Positions 1-13,200 of a stretch of DNA of 64,000 nucleotides are shown here, piece by piece. Position 1 is the stretch's first letter, and every line of letters begins with the position of its first letter. Source of the DNA: Plumapathes pennacea (lineage: Eukaryota; Cnidaria; Anthozoa; Antipatharia; Myriopathidae); contig OZ038463.1 of assembly GCA_964036295.1 (NCBI GenBank), forward strand, positions 15,509,069-15,573,068. The letters run 5' to 3'. Position numbers and translations under genes: made by a program. The notes beneath the pieces are model-generated. The model did no database searches. It was given only the letters and a program-made list of their open reading frames with translations, and was not told the DNA's origin.

Positions 1-157
1 AACTATGATATCGAAGAATTGCAACTGTTTAGGCTGGCATGTTTTTTTTCTAGACTGCAAGCAGTTCCTCCTTTTCCTCCGAGATCGTATTGCGAGAGCC
101 CAGTCGCTAGGGCTGAAGAGTATGGCGCGCGGGGAGTAAGGGATGTTCACAGTCTAG
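1..157 (+). other. Intron/upstream part of the decarboxylase gene
   Basis: No confidently placed exon is visible. A stretch at about 51-133 is open in one frame, but it cannot be joined to the next exon in phase with an intron of normal length, so I leave it unassigned. Confidence 0.4.
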
Positions 158-3100
158 TTTTTCTCTCCATGTAAGGGTCACGTACTCTGGGAAACTCTGA
201 TGCCGGCTAATTTGGGATACATGGCAGCCTTGTTGTACAATCAAAACAACTGCACCATGGAAGCTTCGCCGGTCACAACAAAGTACGAATTGAAGGTTGG
301 ATCAGGCCTGTGCGAGATGCTGGGTTTTGAGAAAGGGAAAAGCATGGGTCATTTGGTCGCCGGTGGATCGATCGCCAACATCGAAGCGATTTGGGTCGCG
401 CGCAATCTTAAGTACTATGCGCTTGGTCTTCAAGAAGCCGTGGCCAAGGAACCTAAACTGAAAGATGCACAAAGCTACCAAGTGGCCATTCCTCATCAGA
501 AAACGGTCCCTCTCTCTACATCAACTCCATGGCAACTTCTCAACCTCAACATCGATACCATCATTAAAATGCCAGAAGGTGTCCTAGATTGGGTTAATGC
601 GAAACACGAAACAAAAATTTCGAAAGCAGAATTCGAGAAGATGGTGAACAAATACGCTTATGAGACCTTGGGCGCTCAGGAATTTTGCCACCGACACAAA
701 ATAAAACCCGCTTGCTTCATCGTACCAAGTACGTACCACGTGTCTCTTGTTAAAGCAGCAACAATCCTAGGACTTGGTAAAGACAACATGGTGATTGTTC
801 CTGTCGATGAGTGCGCCAGGATGAAATCCGACGGTAAAGTTTGAGACTAAGAATTTTTGTAAATTAATCCCTTCATAATATTATAGCATGGTGAACATCC
901 TGCTTTCATTATTATCCACACCATATCATCATTATCATCAATTCATCATAATCATATCTTCTTTGATCATCATTATTATAATCATAATCATCATCATCAG
1001 TATAATAATCATTATCCTCGTCACCCCATTACCATTCTTATTACGACTAAGTTTGTTGCTACACAGTGTTTTCGATTCACCCTTATCTCTACTTTTGCAG
1101 AGCTACAAGCAATTCTGCAAGTTAAACTTGCAGAAAACATCCCTGTGATCTGCGTCGTTCCAGTGATGGGAACAACTGAAGAAAGCGCAATTGATCCGTT
1201 GACCAAAGTTTTGGAAATCAGGGATGTCATGCGCGAAAAGGTAAGCACGTGTAGGAAACAAGGAAGTTGAGATCACAGAAACCTGCGACAGACAGACAGA
1301 TATTTTGACTGCTGCGTGCTTTGCGCCATCGAAAAAATATTTTAAAAGTACCCCCATCTCAAAAATAAAACGTTACTTATTGTTCCACGTTGGTCGTGCT
1401 TTGTATTTAGAGAGACTAAAAGTGTAATAACGTGTGTACAAATTGTGAAAATTCTTTAACCTCCTTTTGTACTAAAGTCTGAGTTGAATTTCCACTCAGA
1501 ATTAATCTTACAAACCTCACTAATTGCTCGCGGGGGCCTGGGGCCCAAGCGAGCTTAAAAATGGACATTTTTATTCATTTTTTTCCTTTTTGTGGGTCGA
1601 GAATCAGCACACGGTGATTGGTTCATATTATCACGTGCTGGGCGATGACGTAATTGACTTCGCTAAACAACTCGAGATGTGGCCAGTGAATTGCTCGTTA
1701 CTTGTGTGTAAAAGTTAACTGCATCCCATCCAAACTCAACACCATTTGGCTCTGTGGAATATGCACGGATAAACTGGATTTTCGGGAACGATTTTGGCTC
1801 GCGTTCACCGCGGAAGCTTTGAGAATAGCCGTAAACAAATATTTGATGGATACCACCCCGACGAAACTTTCTGTAGCGACACGAAATACTTTTGGGAAGA
1901 TAACAGGGCGAAAACAGAAACCAAAGCTACGCTGAGCTTTAGCCGTAAAACAATGACGCTTTATGCTTTACTCTGTACATGACATCTGTTGCCTCATAAA
2001 ATTCTTCTGCGTATCGTACATTGCCTGTTGAAGTGTTTCTTTCATTCGATCATGTAGCCTTTGTTTCGCAATGGTCATTGAATACCAGAAATGAAAAATA
2101 CACCGAAATAATTCTGAGGATTGAGTTTGCAGTCACAAATGGACTGAACACACTGTGAACAAAACCGCAATGATAATTATTGTAAACATCTCTCGTGTGA
2201 CATTCTTCACTTTCAATTTTATATTTGTTACAGAGCACGAATACTCGAAAGCCTGATAGAAAAAACGTATTGAGTTAATAAAAGAAAACACATAAGTAGT
2301 GAAGCGAAAAAGTTAACTGCATCCCATTCAAACTCGACGCCATTTGGCTCTGTGGAATACGCACGGATATAAACTGGATTTTAGGAAAAGATTTTGGCTC
2401 GCGTTCACCGCACAAGCTTTGAGAATAGCCGTAAACAAATGTTTGATGGATACCGCTAGGGTTTTGCAAATATCTCTGTCGCCGATAAGTATTTAGTCCC
2501 GACGAAACTTTCTGTGGCGACACGAAATACTTTTGGGAAGATAACAGGGCGAAAACAGAAACCAAAGCTACGCTGAGCTTTAGCCGTAAAACAATGACGC
2601 TTTATGCTTTACTCTGTACATGACATCTGTTGCCTCATAAAATTCTTCTGCGTATCGTACATTGCCTGTTGAAGTGTTTCTTTCATTCGATCATGTAGCC
2701 TTTGTTTCGCAATGTTCATTAAATACCAGAAATGAAAAATACACCGAAATAATTCTGAGAGGATTGTGTTTGCAGTCACAAATGGACTGAACACACTGTG
2801 AACAAAAGCGCAATAATATTGTAAACATCTCTCGTGTGACATTCCTCGCTTTCAATTTTATATTTGTTACAGAGCACGAATACTCGAAAGCCTGATAGAA
2901 GAAACGTATTGAGTTAATAAAAGAAAACACATAAGTAGTGAAGCGAAGGCTGGATTAATCGTGGCCTCTGATTAGAAATATGAGTCAAGGTCAAACTGTC
3001 ATAATCGATTGTGCATAAAAAGATATGTCACGCATTCTCAAGATGCAGGGCCGCTCAACCTTTAAGAAGCAAGTGTATGAGTGTTGTAATAATAATTTTT

Positions 3101-6100
3101 AGTTTAATCAAGGTGTCAAAAGCCAAGTTCTCTATACTGTGTGATATTTTTATGGTGAGAAATTGGAAGTCTCTCTTGGGAGTTCCGCTCTTGTCCCCTA
3201 CTTTCCATTCTATATTCTGGTCTCGACCCAACTCACGCCGCGAGCTCACTGGCAAGGCCAGTCTAGTTTTAAAATAGTTTACCATACTAACATGATCATA
3301 GTTAGGCCAAGATTGAACGTTTTGCTACCACTGTCCGTAAATCACGCATTTTCTCTTCATCTGTCAAGGGTCTCAACTTTTCGATTCACGCCGACGGAGC
3401 GTGGGGTGGGTACTTTGCCAGCATGCTGAAGGAGCCAATTTTAGGCTGTGTGGACACTGATCTGAAAGAGCCACCCAAGGACCGTGTGGGCCACACTGAT
3501 CCCACCTTTGTTCCCAAATTGGCGCTGAGTAAATACGTTAAGAAACAGATAGAAGCATTTCGTCACTGCGATACAATCACTATTGATCCTCACAAGTCTG
3601 GCTTCTGTCCCTATCCTGCGGGCGGCATCTGCTACAGGGACAAGAAAATGAACGACTTCCTGAACGTCACAGAGAATGGCAAATTCTACTATCATGGAAA
3701 CGATAACCTGGGAGATGTGGGACTGGAAGGATCCAAGCCTGGCGCAGCAGCAGCGGGAGTGATGTTAGCACACAGAGTAAGGTCACATCCTAGCTTAGAC
3801 AGATCACAAAAAAATATCGACTTACTAATCGAAAGCTTGGGTTAATTTTTAATTAGTCGCGCTTTTATGTCCAAATAAATAAAGTGAGCATTAAGGAAAC
3901 AGAAGTAATAGATATAATGCTAATCAAGTGCCAATTGAGTGCGTTTACAAAACAATCCCTCTTTGATTTTTCGAAGGTGGTTGGCCTTAACAAGAATGGC
4001 TACGGTCGTATACTGGCGGAGTGTACGTTTACGGCCAAGATTCTGTACTGTGCATGGGTGACACTGGCTCAACAATCAGACAAGTTTAAACTTGTTCCCC
4101 TGCATCCACTACCACGCAAAGATACCGACCTGATCAAGAAGAAAATGATCGAAATTCTTCACATGACCAACGAGGAGTTAGCACAGGTAGTTTACACGAA
4201 TAACACTATTAGTAGACCTACATTTTTTCGTCTTACTTTCTCACAGTTTGCTTACGGCATAGAAGCTAAAATAGTTTTAGTAATAGGATTATTTGCATAT
4301 TAGCACCATATATCATCCCCGAGCTCTGCGAGGGTAATAATCACGACGCTGATGCTGTAGTATCGAGCTTTTTGGAGACACTAAGCGCGTGTCGTCATCT
4401 CGAAACCTAGGGCGCTTTCCATTTGAACTTCCGTCATTCCACAATTTCCAAAAATGTCTTACCGAAAACTTGCGGTTCTAGTTGATTTTTCCAGGAATTT
4501 CCGTTTTTTTTTTTTTTTTTTTTTTTTGGTTGAATGGAAAGCGCCCCTAATGTTCGTCAGTCTGCAATCAGGCGTACGACCTCCAGGCAAGGTTACTAAG
4601 CAGTGTGAAGGTGAGAATCCATAGAGCACGGAAGTGATTTTATACAACGCTTAGTTCTTAGCCGTACAAAGATGCCAAGTAATTCGACCGATGGCTGTAA
4701 ACAACCCGAATATTTTGCCATTGCATGGGAGGCAATGCTTGCTAGCCGTAGAAGGAGTGGCCAGGAGCCGTAAAAGTAGAAGGAGCCGTAAAATTCGGTG
4801 TCGAAGATCGACCTTCCTGAAAGTGCAAAGTTGATTGAGACACGATTCTAATTGCGCTTTTCTTGGCTTGCTAGACAGTCTCGGATGTATTCTGTAGTTG
4901 TGTGCATGAAGTTGTCTCAGCGAATTTTGGAGTTTACATTGTCCACGAAAACTTGAAAATGCATCACTGTGCACGTTGTCCGAACTAAACCAGACTTGCT
5001 GTGCGACAAACATGATTTTAGCGGCCGACTAGAGACGTCGCTATAAAACCATGATTTAAACTTCAATAATCAATAATCCAAGCGGAAATTATACAAGGAT
5101 TCCGCTTCCCGAAAACCTAGTGCAGGGCAAGGGGAAATCTGCGATTATCGTATTTGCAGTAACTTTATAGTCTAGAAAACAGTAATAACCTCGAAAAGAT
5201 GGTGGACTTTACTTAAAGGAGCCAGTGAAAATGTTTTAAGAACTTGGCCGTTTGAACTTATCCGCTTTCAAGTCCAAAGCCTTTTGATAGTGATTCTCCT
5301 AACCACTTCTAATTAAAGCATATGTGTTAGTGACGAGGAGATAATTCACCAATTCATCAGCGCAAGCAAATATTAGACTAACTATAAGAATAAATGATTA
5401 ATTTATATAGCGCAAATTCCATGTGAAATATGTGCCAATGTGCTTTACAATGTTTAAGCAGTGATTTTATATCTGGTATAGAGGATAGATCACAGCACCG
5501 GGGAGATTCTCCTTGTCTTTTCGAGAAGTATGTTAGTTCTTTAAAGTCCCTTGCATTGGGTTAGCAACGGTTGAGAGACTAGGTCAACAGCGCTTCACAG
5601 CCTCACCCAAGGAGTGAGGGTAGCTCATACATGCAGGAACTATAAAATTAATCCTTCTCACTTACAGTCAGGAATCAAACCCGGGACCATTGGTGCCTGC
5701 CGTGTTTACCACTCAGCTACCATGACATAATAGTCTACATACCCACAGACATATTCTTGAAGAACAGTAAGAAAACAAAATAAAACAAACGTTGTTTAGA
5801 GGAATCGCTTTGAAATGAGGCAGTTGTAGGCTTTGGACGTAGAAAGTAGCAGCTTGAAAGCGAGGCGTTCGTTAATCCTCACTGTCTATTTCAGGACGAG
5901 GACTCCATGGAGTTTCTTCGGGAGATCGGTCCAGATACCTTGATGCCTTGCTTCGCTGTCAATCTCGAAGGCAACACAAGTGTGGAAACATGTAACGAAA
6001 TCAACGAGGCCATCTTCGAGAATCTGAGTCACAAGACTGACGAGGTCACAGCAAAGCGAATCCCGATGTTGGTTACTTCCTCTACACTTGTGAATGAGAA

Positions 6101-9048
6101 ACATCACGATGCATTCAAGCAATTCACACGGCAGCTTGGGGTAACCTAATTATTATTTAGTTCAATTTTTTTTTGTAAAACTTGAACAAAACTATGGCTA
6201 TAGCTTTAGTAGGCCCCGTTACTAGTGAAATTGAATGTGGACATTTACATCTTTTCAAGTGTGAATGGCACTTTGTCGCCGACGCATATTTTGTAAGTTG
6301 TTGCCAAAATGGTAGTTTGATGGGGGAATGAAAAAGAAGAAAGAAAAAGAAAAGAAAAGAAAACCAGAGAGGGAGGGGGGAGCACAATGAAAAAAAAAGA
6401 AAAGGAAGAAAAAGCCAATGAAGAAAAAAGGACAAAATAAGGAAGGCAGTAAATGAAATAGAAAAACCAAGGAGAAGGGACGACCGAAGGACTCGGTTTA
6501 GGTTGCCTTCAGTCGATGAGTTCCCTGGTTACCTGTAATTCATTTAACAGAGGCCAGGCTAAACGTCGAGGTTAACAGAAGGTGTAAAAGCGTCTTCACT
6601 GTATCAACAAGACCCCCTATATCATATGTGAACACTTGCGTGTTAATGGTCTACTGTTATTCCAGAGTATAAGTCAAACAGTAAATCCGTACCTTGCTAA
6701 GATCATCTAAACAAATGATAATGGTCGCCTATCAAGACGTGATCAACGAAAATAAGTGTTGCAATACTCGAGCCAAAACTCAATCATTCAATGATGTTTT
6801 CTGTCCTTAATTTGTACTATAATCTTCTTTTGTCTGTCTTTTGTTTGTTTTCTTGATTTTAGTTAAATCCGTTCGATCAGGAAGGTGTGAAGTACATAAT
6901 CACCACCTGTATGGATCCGTGGGCCACTTCAAATGGATTTATTCGCGAACTTGCTGCCGAGATGAGAAATACCATCTTGTGCGCCATAGGCACGGTAAGA
7001 TGAACAAAATATTGCCAACACAAGTTTACTACTTCTGATAATGATCCTGGAACAAAAACAAACACAAAAACAACTTTATTTCAAGTATTAACAAAGAAGT
7101 TAAAAGTAAATAAGTTACAATAACTAAAGAAAGTACAAAGTGGTAAAGAGTTTACTTAAAATGCAGACACCAGATGATTCACGCAGTTCTATACCATATC
7201 TCCAATTTTGCACTGGTTCGGGGGGGCACCACTGAACTAGTACACTTCCCAGCGAGTCAGCCGTTATTGCACAAAACCGAAGACACGCCAAAAAATCCAA
7301 TTATTTTGCAGTTCGCACAACGCAGGAAACTCGGATCTTAGCTCGATACTGAAGTATAAGTTAATTTAATAGACTTTCAATGACATACAGTGTGCAGAAG
7401 AATCAAAGGTTCCTGTGAGCCAACTCGTGAATGAGAAACGCTATATATTCTGTATAATAGCACTGGAAAATAGAAGCATTGAAACCAAACAAGCAACTGT
7501 GATTTTAGCCAACAGTTTGGTGCAAAAAGGCTTTCGATCCATCGAATTGTAAAATCCAGGTGAAGTTCACAGTTTAGTTTCAATTTTCGAGAGGATGTGC
7601 CTGAGAATCAAAAGACTCCAAACGTGATAGATCAGTTCATCACTTTTGTGATTCTCAGTGTCAGCGGTCGAGTATTCTCAGTCGCAAAGGCGGCCATTTT
7701 ATTTACCAGTCAGCGGAACTGACAAAGACCGGAAGTTTACAATCTATTGTCGCAATGTTAATATTTTATTCATTGTCAACAGAGTCGACAGACCGAGTGA
7801 AAATTTCCCCCAACTGCTATAACTCGTTCATGCATTCACGAGTTAAAAATGGGACTGCACACAATGTGAAAGGTTAAACGGTATTGCCAATGACCGCGCA
7901 ACAACGGAGGTGACATCAAAGAACACAATACTTCCACCGTGCCGGAAGAAGGTGGTGTGTCGACGGAAAATTGAAACTTCAACAAATCTATATAGCTGTT
8001 TTATGCAGCACGGACCAACCTATAAAATACTTTCATGCCAAAACGTAGGCTAGTCGAAACTGAATTGAAAAAATTAGAAAGATTGTTTTAGTGATCTACC
8101 ACTCTATTGACGGCAATCTATATTAAATTTATCGCAGGTCACAGACAATAAATCCTACCACGACTTTCTCGCAATGGGGTGGTACGAAAAGGAGGTAATC
8201 GTCTACCACGAATGCAATTTCCGAATGCCCGAGCACCAATACTTTGCTGTAGCCAAACTTGGTTTTGTGTCAGATAAAGATGCATTTGAGTTCCACTCCA
8301 TGGCATGTGGTACTTCGCCCTTCGTGTTCCGCAACTCAAAGGAAGACAAACTCCACACTGTTTTGTTTGGTATCAAGGACGGGGAACAGCATCTCCCACA
8401 TCGCTTTGACATCTACAAGAGAACGTCATCTACAGGCAACCACCCGGTCATGACAGATGTCAAAATGAAGGTCCTGGATGTCCCCCGATTTCATCATTTT
8501 GATCCTTTGGCCAAGTACCCCACGTGCAGCACATACTTTATGTACGGGGCCATGCTTGGGAAGAACTACCGGGCGTTCATCTCACACATTCCCACCATGA
8601 AGCCGGATTTTGAACAGGTTTGCTTTTTTCTTCATCGTAAGACGCATTTTACTAATATTTTAACTTTTGTGGAATGATTATAGATCAGACCGACAGGTGA
8701 AACATATATATATTTATATATACATGTTTTTATTTATTTTTATTTAATATTGTCTTGCAGTTGATTGAGCTCAAGAAAATCCCAGAGGGGATGTTACCTG
8801 TTGTCCTTAAACACGGAGTCGTAGTACACATTCCCGAGGTTTCAGGTGCGCCCAAAATCGTCAATTGCAAAATCGTCAACAATTTGACAAAAAAAATTTA
8901 CAAAATCTGTTTCATCGGTTACAAGGAAGAATGCAAGGAAAGTATCATCAAGATCGACAAGCGCATTTGGTTCAACGGGGAACAAATCAACGGGGAACAA
9001 ATCAACGAGCAAGACCGTCCTGTCTACAAGTTTTGTTCTACATTATGA
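158..9048 (+). CDS. Tyrosine-decarboxylase-like PLP-dependent (group II) decarboxylase, 5' partial
   Basis: Eight exons read through to a stop: about 158 (or 176)-833, 1101-1240, 3369-3776, 3977-4186, 5895-6140, 6863-6994, 8138-8617, 8761-9048; upstream exons lie before the window. The order of conserved blocks is that of group II PLP decarboxylases: GHVLWETLMPANLGY and YNQNN then EASPVTT, then GHLVAGGSIAN (phosphate/cofactor binding), then HADGAWGGY in exon 3 (the Asp that binds the pyridine nitrogen), then DPHKSG with the Schiff-base lysine. The spacing and the long form (over 850 residues here) resemble bacterial tyrosine decarboxylases more than animal DDC/GAD enzymes; this family assignment is from memory of the motifs. 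The two last exons (about 250 aa) form a C-terminal extension of unknown function. The substrate is not provable; an aromatic amino acid is the best guess. The exact start of the first exon is uncertain because two acceptors (ending at 157 and 175) are possible. Confidence 0.88.
893..1020. repeat. ATC/ATT-type microsatellite
   Basis: Irregular run of CAT/CATT/TAAT triplets in an intron of the decarboxylase gene. It creates an isoleucine-rich open frame that is not a gene. Confidence 0.8.
1710..2947. repeat. Direct tandem duplication of a ~600-bp intronic block
   Basis: Two head-to-tail copies, about 1710-2308 and 2309-2947, each start with AAAGTTAACTGCATCCCA and end with AACACATAAGTAGTGAAGCG. 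Copy 2 carries an extra ~40 bp (about 2455-2500, within GCTAGGGTTTTGCAAATATC and onwards) that copy 1 lacks. The copies are otherwise only a few percent apart, so the duplication is fairly recent. Open frames in either copy are broken and I see no protein function. Confidence 0.9.
4408..4549. mobile_element. Short MITE with TA target duplication
   Basis: Terminal inverted repeats GGGCGCTTTCCATTTGAAC and GGTTGAATGGAAAGCGCCC are flanked by TA on both sides. A long T run lies inside. Length about 140 bp, no coding capacity. TA duplication suggests Tc1/mariner-type mobilisation. Confidence 0.75.
5395..5735 (-). mobile_element. tRNA-derived SINE
   Basis: Read on the minus strand, the head (5735 downward) has an A-box-like TGGTAGCTGAGTGGTAAACA and, about 35 nt on, a B box GGGTTTGATTCC, the RNA polymerase III promoter layout of a tRNA. 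The body ends near a segment GCACATTGGCACATATTTCA. It lies in an intron of the decarboxylase gene. The exact 3' end is uncertain. Confidence 0.75.
8977..9006 (+). repeat. 15-bp in-frame tandem duplication in the last decarboxylase exon
   Basis: CGGGGAACAAATCAA occurs twice in a row, so the protein reads NGEQINGEQI near its C-terminus. The frame is kept. Confidence 0.9.
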
Positions 9049-10259
9049 TATTTTAGAAATTATACTTTGCTGTTCTTATTCAGTTTGTAGCATGTTGCTA
9101 GGCCTGTTCAGTATATATAAAGGACAGCCAGAAAGATCGACAGCATTTTTCCCGCTGAAATATTTTTACATTGTCTATCAAGTTGCTTCATACGCCATGA
9201 TCAGTATAATTTTTAGCAAGTCGTTTTAATTTAACAATCGTTCAGTCATTGTTCTATATACAGCCGAGGAACCTGCCTATGATTCTTGTGTTGAGGAATG
9301 TAATTAAGAATACGGTGAGGAGAGTGACTTAATTAACTGCCACAATTCCCTCTTCTTCCTTTCTTAATGAATTTCTGTCCGCTTCGCTGTCAGGCAATTT
9401 TTGCAAAGAAATCTTTATCACTAGGTGGTAAAATGTTTTTTAACAATCAGCCAATTTTGAGGAGAAAGCTTTAGCCTTTGCATTTTTTGGAAAGTTTTCA
9501 TTTTTGGCCTAATGTCAGGCTCGCTAGAAACTTTCAGGAAACCTTCCTGTGACTATAACGAAGCTGTTTGTATGCAATTTGTTTGATATTTTAGACAGGC
9601 GGTAGCGTAAAAGACCAACACTTGACGCTTTTTAATTAAAGGTTTAAACTATGCGTAGTTTTCTTGCTTTATCTCCATAAACCATATAAAGTTCATAATC
9701 AAACCTGTAATTTATTGCACAGAACTATACATGTCATCTATCCAGAGTGATTTTCGGGCCAAACCAACGAATGTTTTGCAAAAAAATCCTTGTTTATACT
9801 CATAAATTTTACTTTTAAAAGGCTGGAAGAATCTTCATTTTGAGTTTGGAAGTTAAAGGGTTGATCATGAAGATGACAAATCCTGGTCTGCAGGTGTCTT
9901 TTCACTCACTGGTCTTTCGCCTTACCAACTAAGTGAAACAACTTTCTACAAGAGCTTGAGGCAAGAGCTTAAAGCCCTGGACTGTAAACCCCACTGTTTT
10001 TTTCAGACTAAAATTTGCGGTTTTCGACCCTATGTCAGACCAAAATGTGCAATTTTCGACCCTATTTCAGACCAAATATCAACATCCCCCTCCCCCTCCC
10101 GGGGGGACTAGCATAGGGGGCAAGAAGAATCAACCGGCAGCCTCTCTTTCAGTGTTACCATTAGGCCACATTAATGTACATTGTTTATAATGCATTTAAA
10201 AGAGCACTGCAGCCAAATCTATGCGGAGTTTGAAAATGGCGTTCAATTTTGTCCCTGAG
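9049..10259. other. Convergent intergenic spacer, no gene seen
   Basis: This lies between the 3' ends of the decarboxylase (+) and EXOSC7 (-) genes. It holds both 3' UTRs and a C/G-rich patch at 10085-10110; no coding region is supportable. Confidence 0.7.
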
Positions 10260-13200
10260 TTAATGCAAGAATCCAACTTTCTTCCTTTTTGTACCAAACG
10301 CGGATTCTTCTTTGAGAATTTCCAGGAGCTGCTTGTTCAGCTGTTTGCCCACTGTTCTTGCTGTCTGAAGTTCATTAAAACACAAGAGTAGTTTATTGTA
10401 CAAGAACAACTATTAAAGACTCTCTTTACATTCTCCACAGGAAACTAGACAATCTACTAGACCAACCTCTGTCATTTCAAAAATTGAGTCAGGATCCAAT
10501 CCTCCAGAGCCAACTTTCTGTTGGCTGCAGATGTTGTTTTTGCCATTTACAGAGACCAGGAGCTGAGAGTCACTACAGGCCTCCTCAATCAAGCTAGCAT
10601 CAACCACATGACGATGTCCAATCTACAAAAACAAAAACAAAAAAATCCATCCCAGTTAAAAACATAGGTCCGCAAAGCGTACGTGAAGCTATTTGCTAGT
10701 TGATGATAGGTATAGTTCGTGTTACAACTGGGGTGAGATTTCGAACTATCATCGAATATTATCACCGTTTGATCAGGGTTTTACACTATGTTCTACTATG
10801 CCACTACGTACTATGCATGACCAAACACAAATGCACAAACATGACAGTTTATTATACGATTATTTTGAGCTTGTATAGCTTGCCAAAAAATTTCAAGTCG
10901 TTCTGAATTTCTAAATTTTAAAATTTCTGCGAGGTAGGCCAGATTTTGACTCGCTATAATAGTTTCGTATTAACGTAACACACTCTAGCCAAACAAACCT
11001 GTTTCTCGTGCTCTTCGAACGGTGGTGAAATAAATTCACAGTAAAATTTCCTGTCGACTTTTCAGTCGATTCTTCATTAGCGACAAAACCCGCTAGAGAC
11101 AATTTCTGTAACAATAAACTACTTTTGGCAAGGAAATATGCACGGATAAATGTCCGAGGATATTATCCGTTCCGAGAAGCGAACAGTTGCCCGAGAGCGA
11201 AGCTCGAGGGCAACTGTGAGCTTCGAGGAACAGATAATGTCCAAGGACAATTATTTGTGTATATTTCCGAAGCCAAAAGTAGTTTATTGTCTTTATTATC
11301 CTTCAAGTATTTCCTCTCGCAGCGCAAATAACGGCGCAGAAACTGTGAAGCTTTTTAGTTCTTTCTGGAACTGCTTTTTCGACCAATAAATTGATGTCCT
11401 CCTCAGTAGTCATCTTGTAATGATTTTTGTGACTAAATAAATAAAACTGTGTTCGGATATTGCCAATAAACAGCGTTAGTTCGCCAGGCGGGGGTTATTC
11501 GCTGATAACGTCCGCTCACGAGCGGACGTTATTCGGTCACGTGTCACGATTCTACCAATCACGCGCGGGAGGAAATATTTGATGGGTCATAAATGCAATT
11601 ATTGTTTATATAGCTTCAAAAATTACATTTGATACATGCATTTAATTCCATACAGACCAGTAATATTTTTAATATGCACCAAGAATGGTTTCTATGATAT
11701 TCATTTCCACTCCATTTATTGAATGAGGTCTCTGCAGTGATTGTCTTTTTAACAATACTGCTGCTGTTTCATAACACCTCCAGGCTGAATTTCAGTCTGA
11801 GGGCTGAGAAGGGGATAACTGACATTTCAGGCTAATAACACCTCTTACAGATCTAAAACTTTTTTTATAAACCTTGGGGAAATTTTTGTAGAGAAACTGC
11901 ATTGATGGGTAAACTTTTGGAATCATGAGTGAAAATATCAGTGAGTGGATATTTTCAATATTGCCAGAAGTACATTCTAAGATTTAGGTATGTCTGGGGG
12001 GAGGGGGGAGGCAATTAAGAATGCGTATACTCTGTAGTATGCAGCTATTCTTAGAACATGATGGACAGTTGGAGTGAACGTACTGTACCTTTGTTAATGT
12101 CACAATTATTGGAATGGTTGTGACTTCCAACTGTCTGCAGTCATGAGGATCATCTGAGATCTCAAGTTCAGCACCTCCTTCATCAGTAGAAACTGTTACA
12201 TTTGGAATTCTATTTAAAAATATCACATGGAGTTATGCAATAAAATATTATTTTATATTCTGTAGACCTCAGCAAATACAAAAGGCAAGACAGCTAGTAC
12301 AATCTAGACTATTACTTAAATCTTTCTTCCTGTGTAAGCTCTAAAAGCCCTTAACTAAGTTGGACCTGTAGAGTTCTAGCACTAATCTTGTACATGAAAA
12401 TTTGTGGAGGTTGGCATGGACTACCAAGTTCAATGCTAAAGGCATGCAACTAGCCATCTCTTTCATTATGACACCAGTTACAAACTTTACCTGGCATCAT
12501 GTAATGCAGCTTTCACTGCAAGAGACAGGGCATCGTAAAGGTTTCCACCACATTCTAAGACCTATAAAAATAATTAAAAATATCCTTCATTTTTTCAAAT
12601 CAGATTTTTGGTCTGCTTCTGCAAATTAAAATCTGTATGCAAGCCTTGCAGTTATCACATTTCTCAACTGCCTGGGACCTCGATATCAAAGCAAATAATA
12701 ATTGAGAGAAAAGAATTATTGACACGGTTTTCACGGGCCACACAACCCAGCACTCTCCAAAATAACAGATTGTACCTTTTTGGCTCCAGAACTAAAAAGA
12801 GCATGCCTGAATTAGTCCAGATGCCAATTTTGGATTGTCTAGGCTTCGTTTTGGCGAAGCAGCGGCAATTTGTTTTTTTGAGATTTGATAAGAGTGTATG
12901 CGGCTGCCATTAGTCGAACTCGGAACACGAAATGAAGTTGATCTGTGACTCAGCTTGATGTTTAGTTACTTCACATCTTTCACAGTGCCAATCTTAAAAT
13001 GTTTTGTGCTGGAAAACTTTATAGTTCAGACACAAGCACCGATTTCAGTTGGTCACGAGCGTGTCACACGGCTTTGTTGTCACGATATTCAAACGTCCAT
13101 AGCTCCCGATAGATATTTTTTATCGACTCAGAATTTTGCTTTAAGTCTTAAGGCATGATGGTCTTGAACACATTAATGTATTGGACTTATAGGATATGTT

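Noticed and set aside
51..133. Possible earlier exon of the decarboxylase
   Set aside because: Would leave an intron of only about 24-42 bp and no frame joins cleanly.
888..1148. 86-codon plus-strand open frame rich in Ile
   Set aside because: Product of an ATC/ATT microsatellite; the real exon at 1101-1240 is in another frame.
5640..5735. Possible functional tRNA gene
   Set aside because: A and B boxes are present but the cloverleaf acceptor stem is not, and a SINE body follows.
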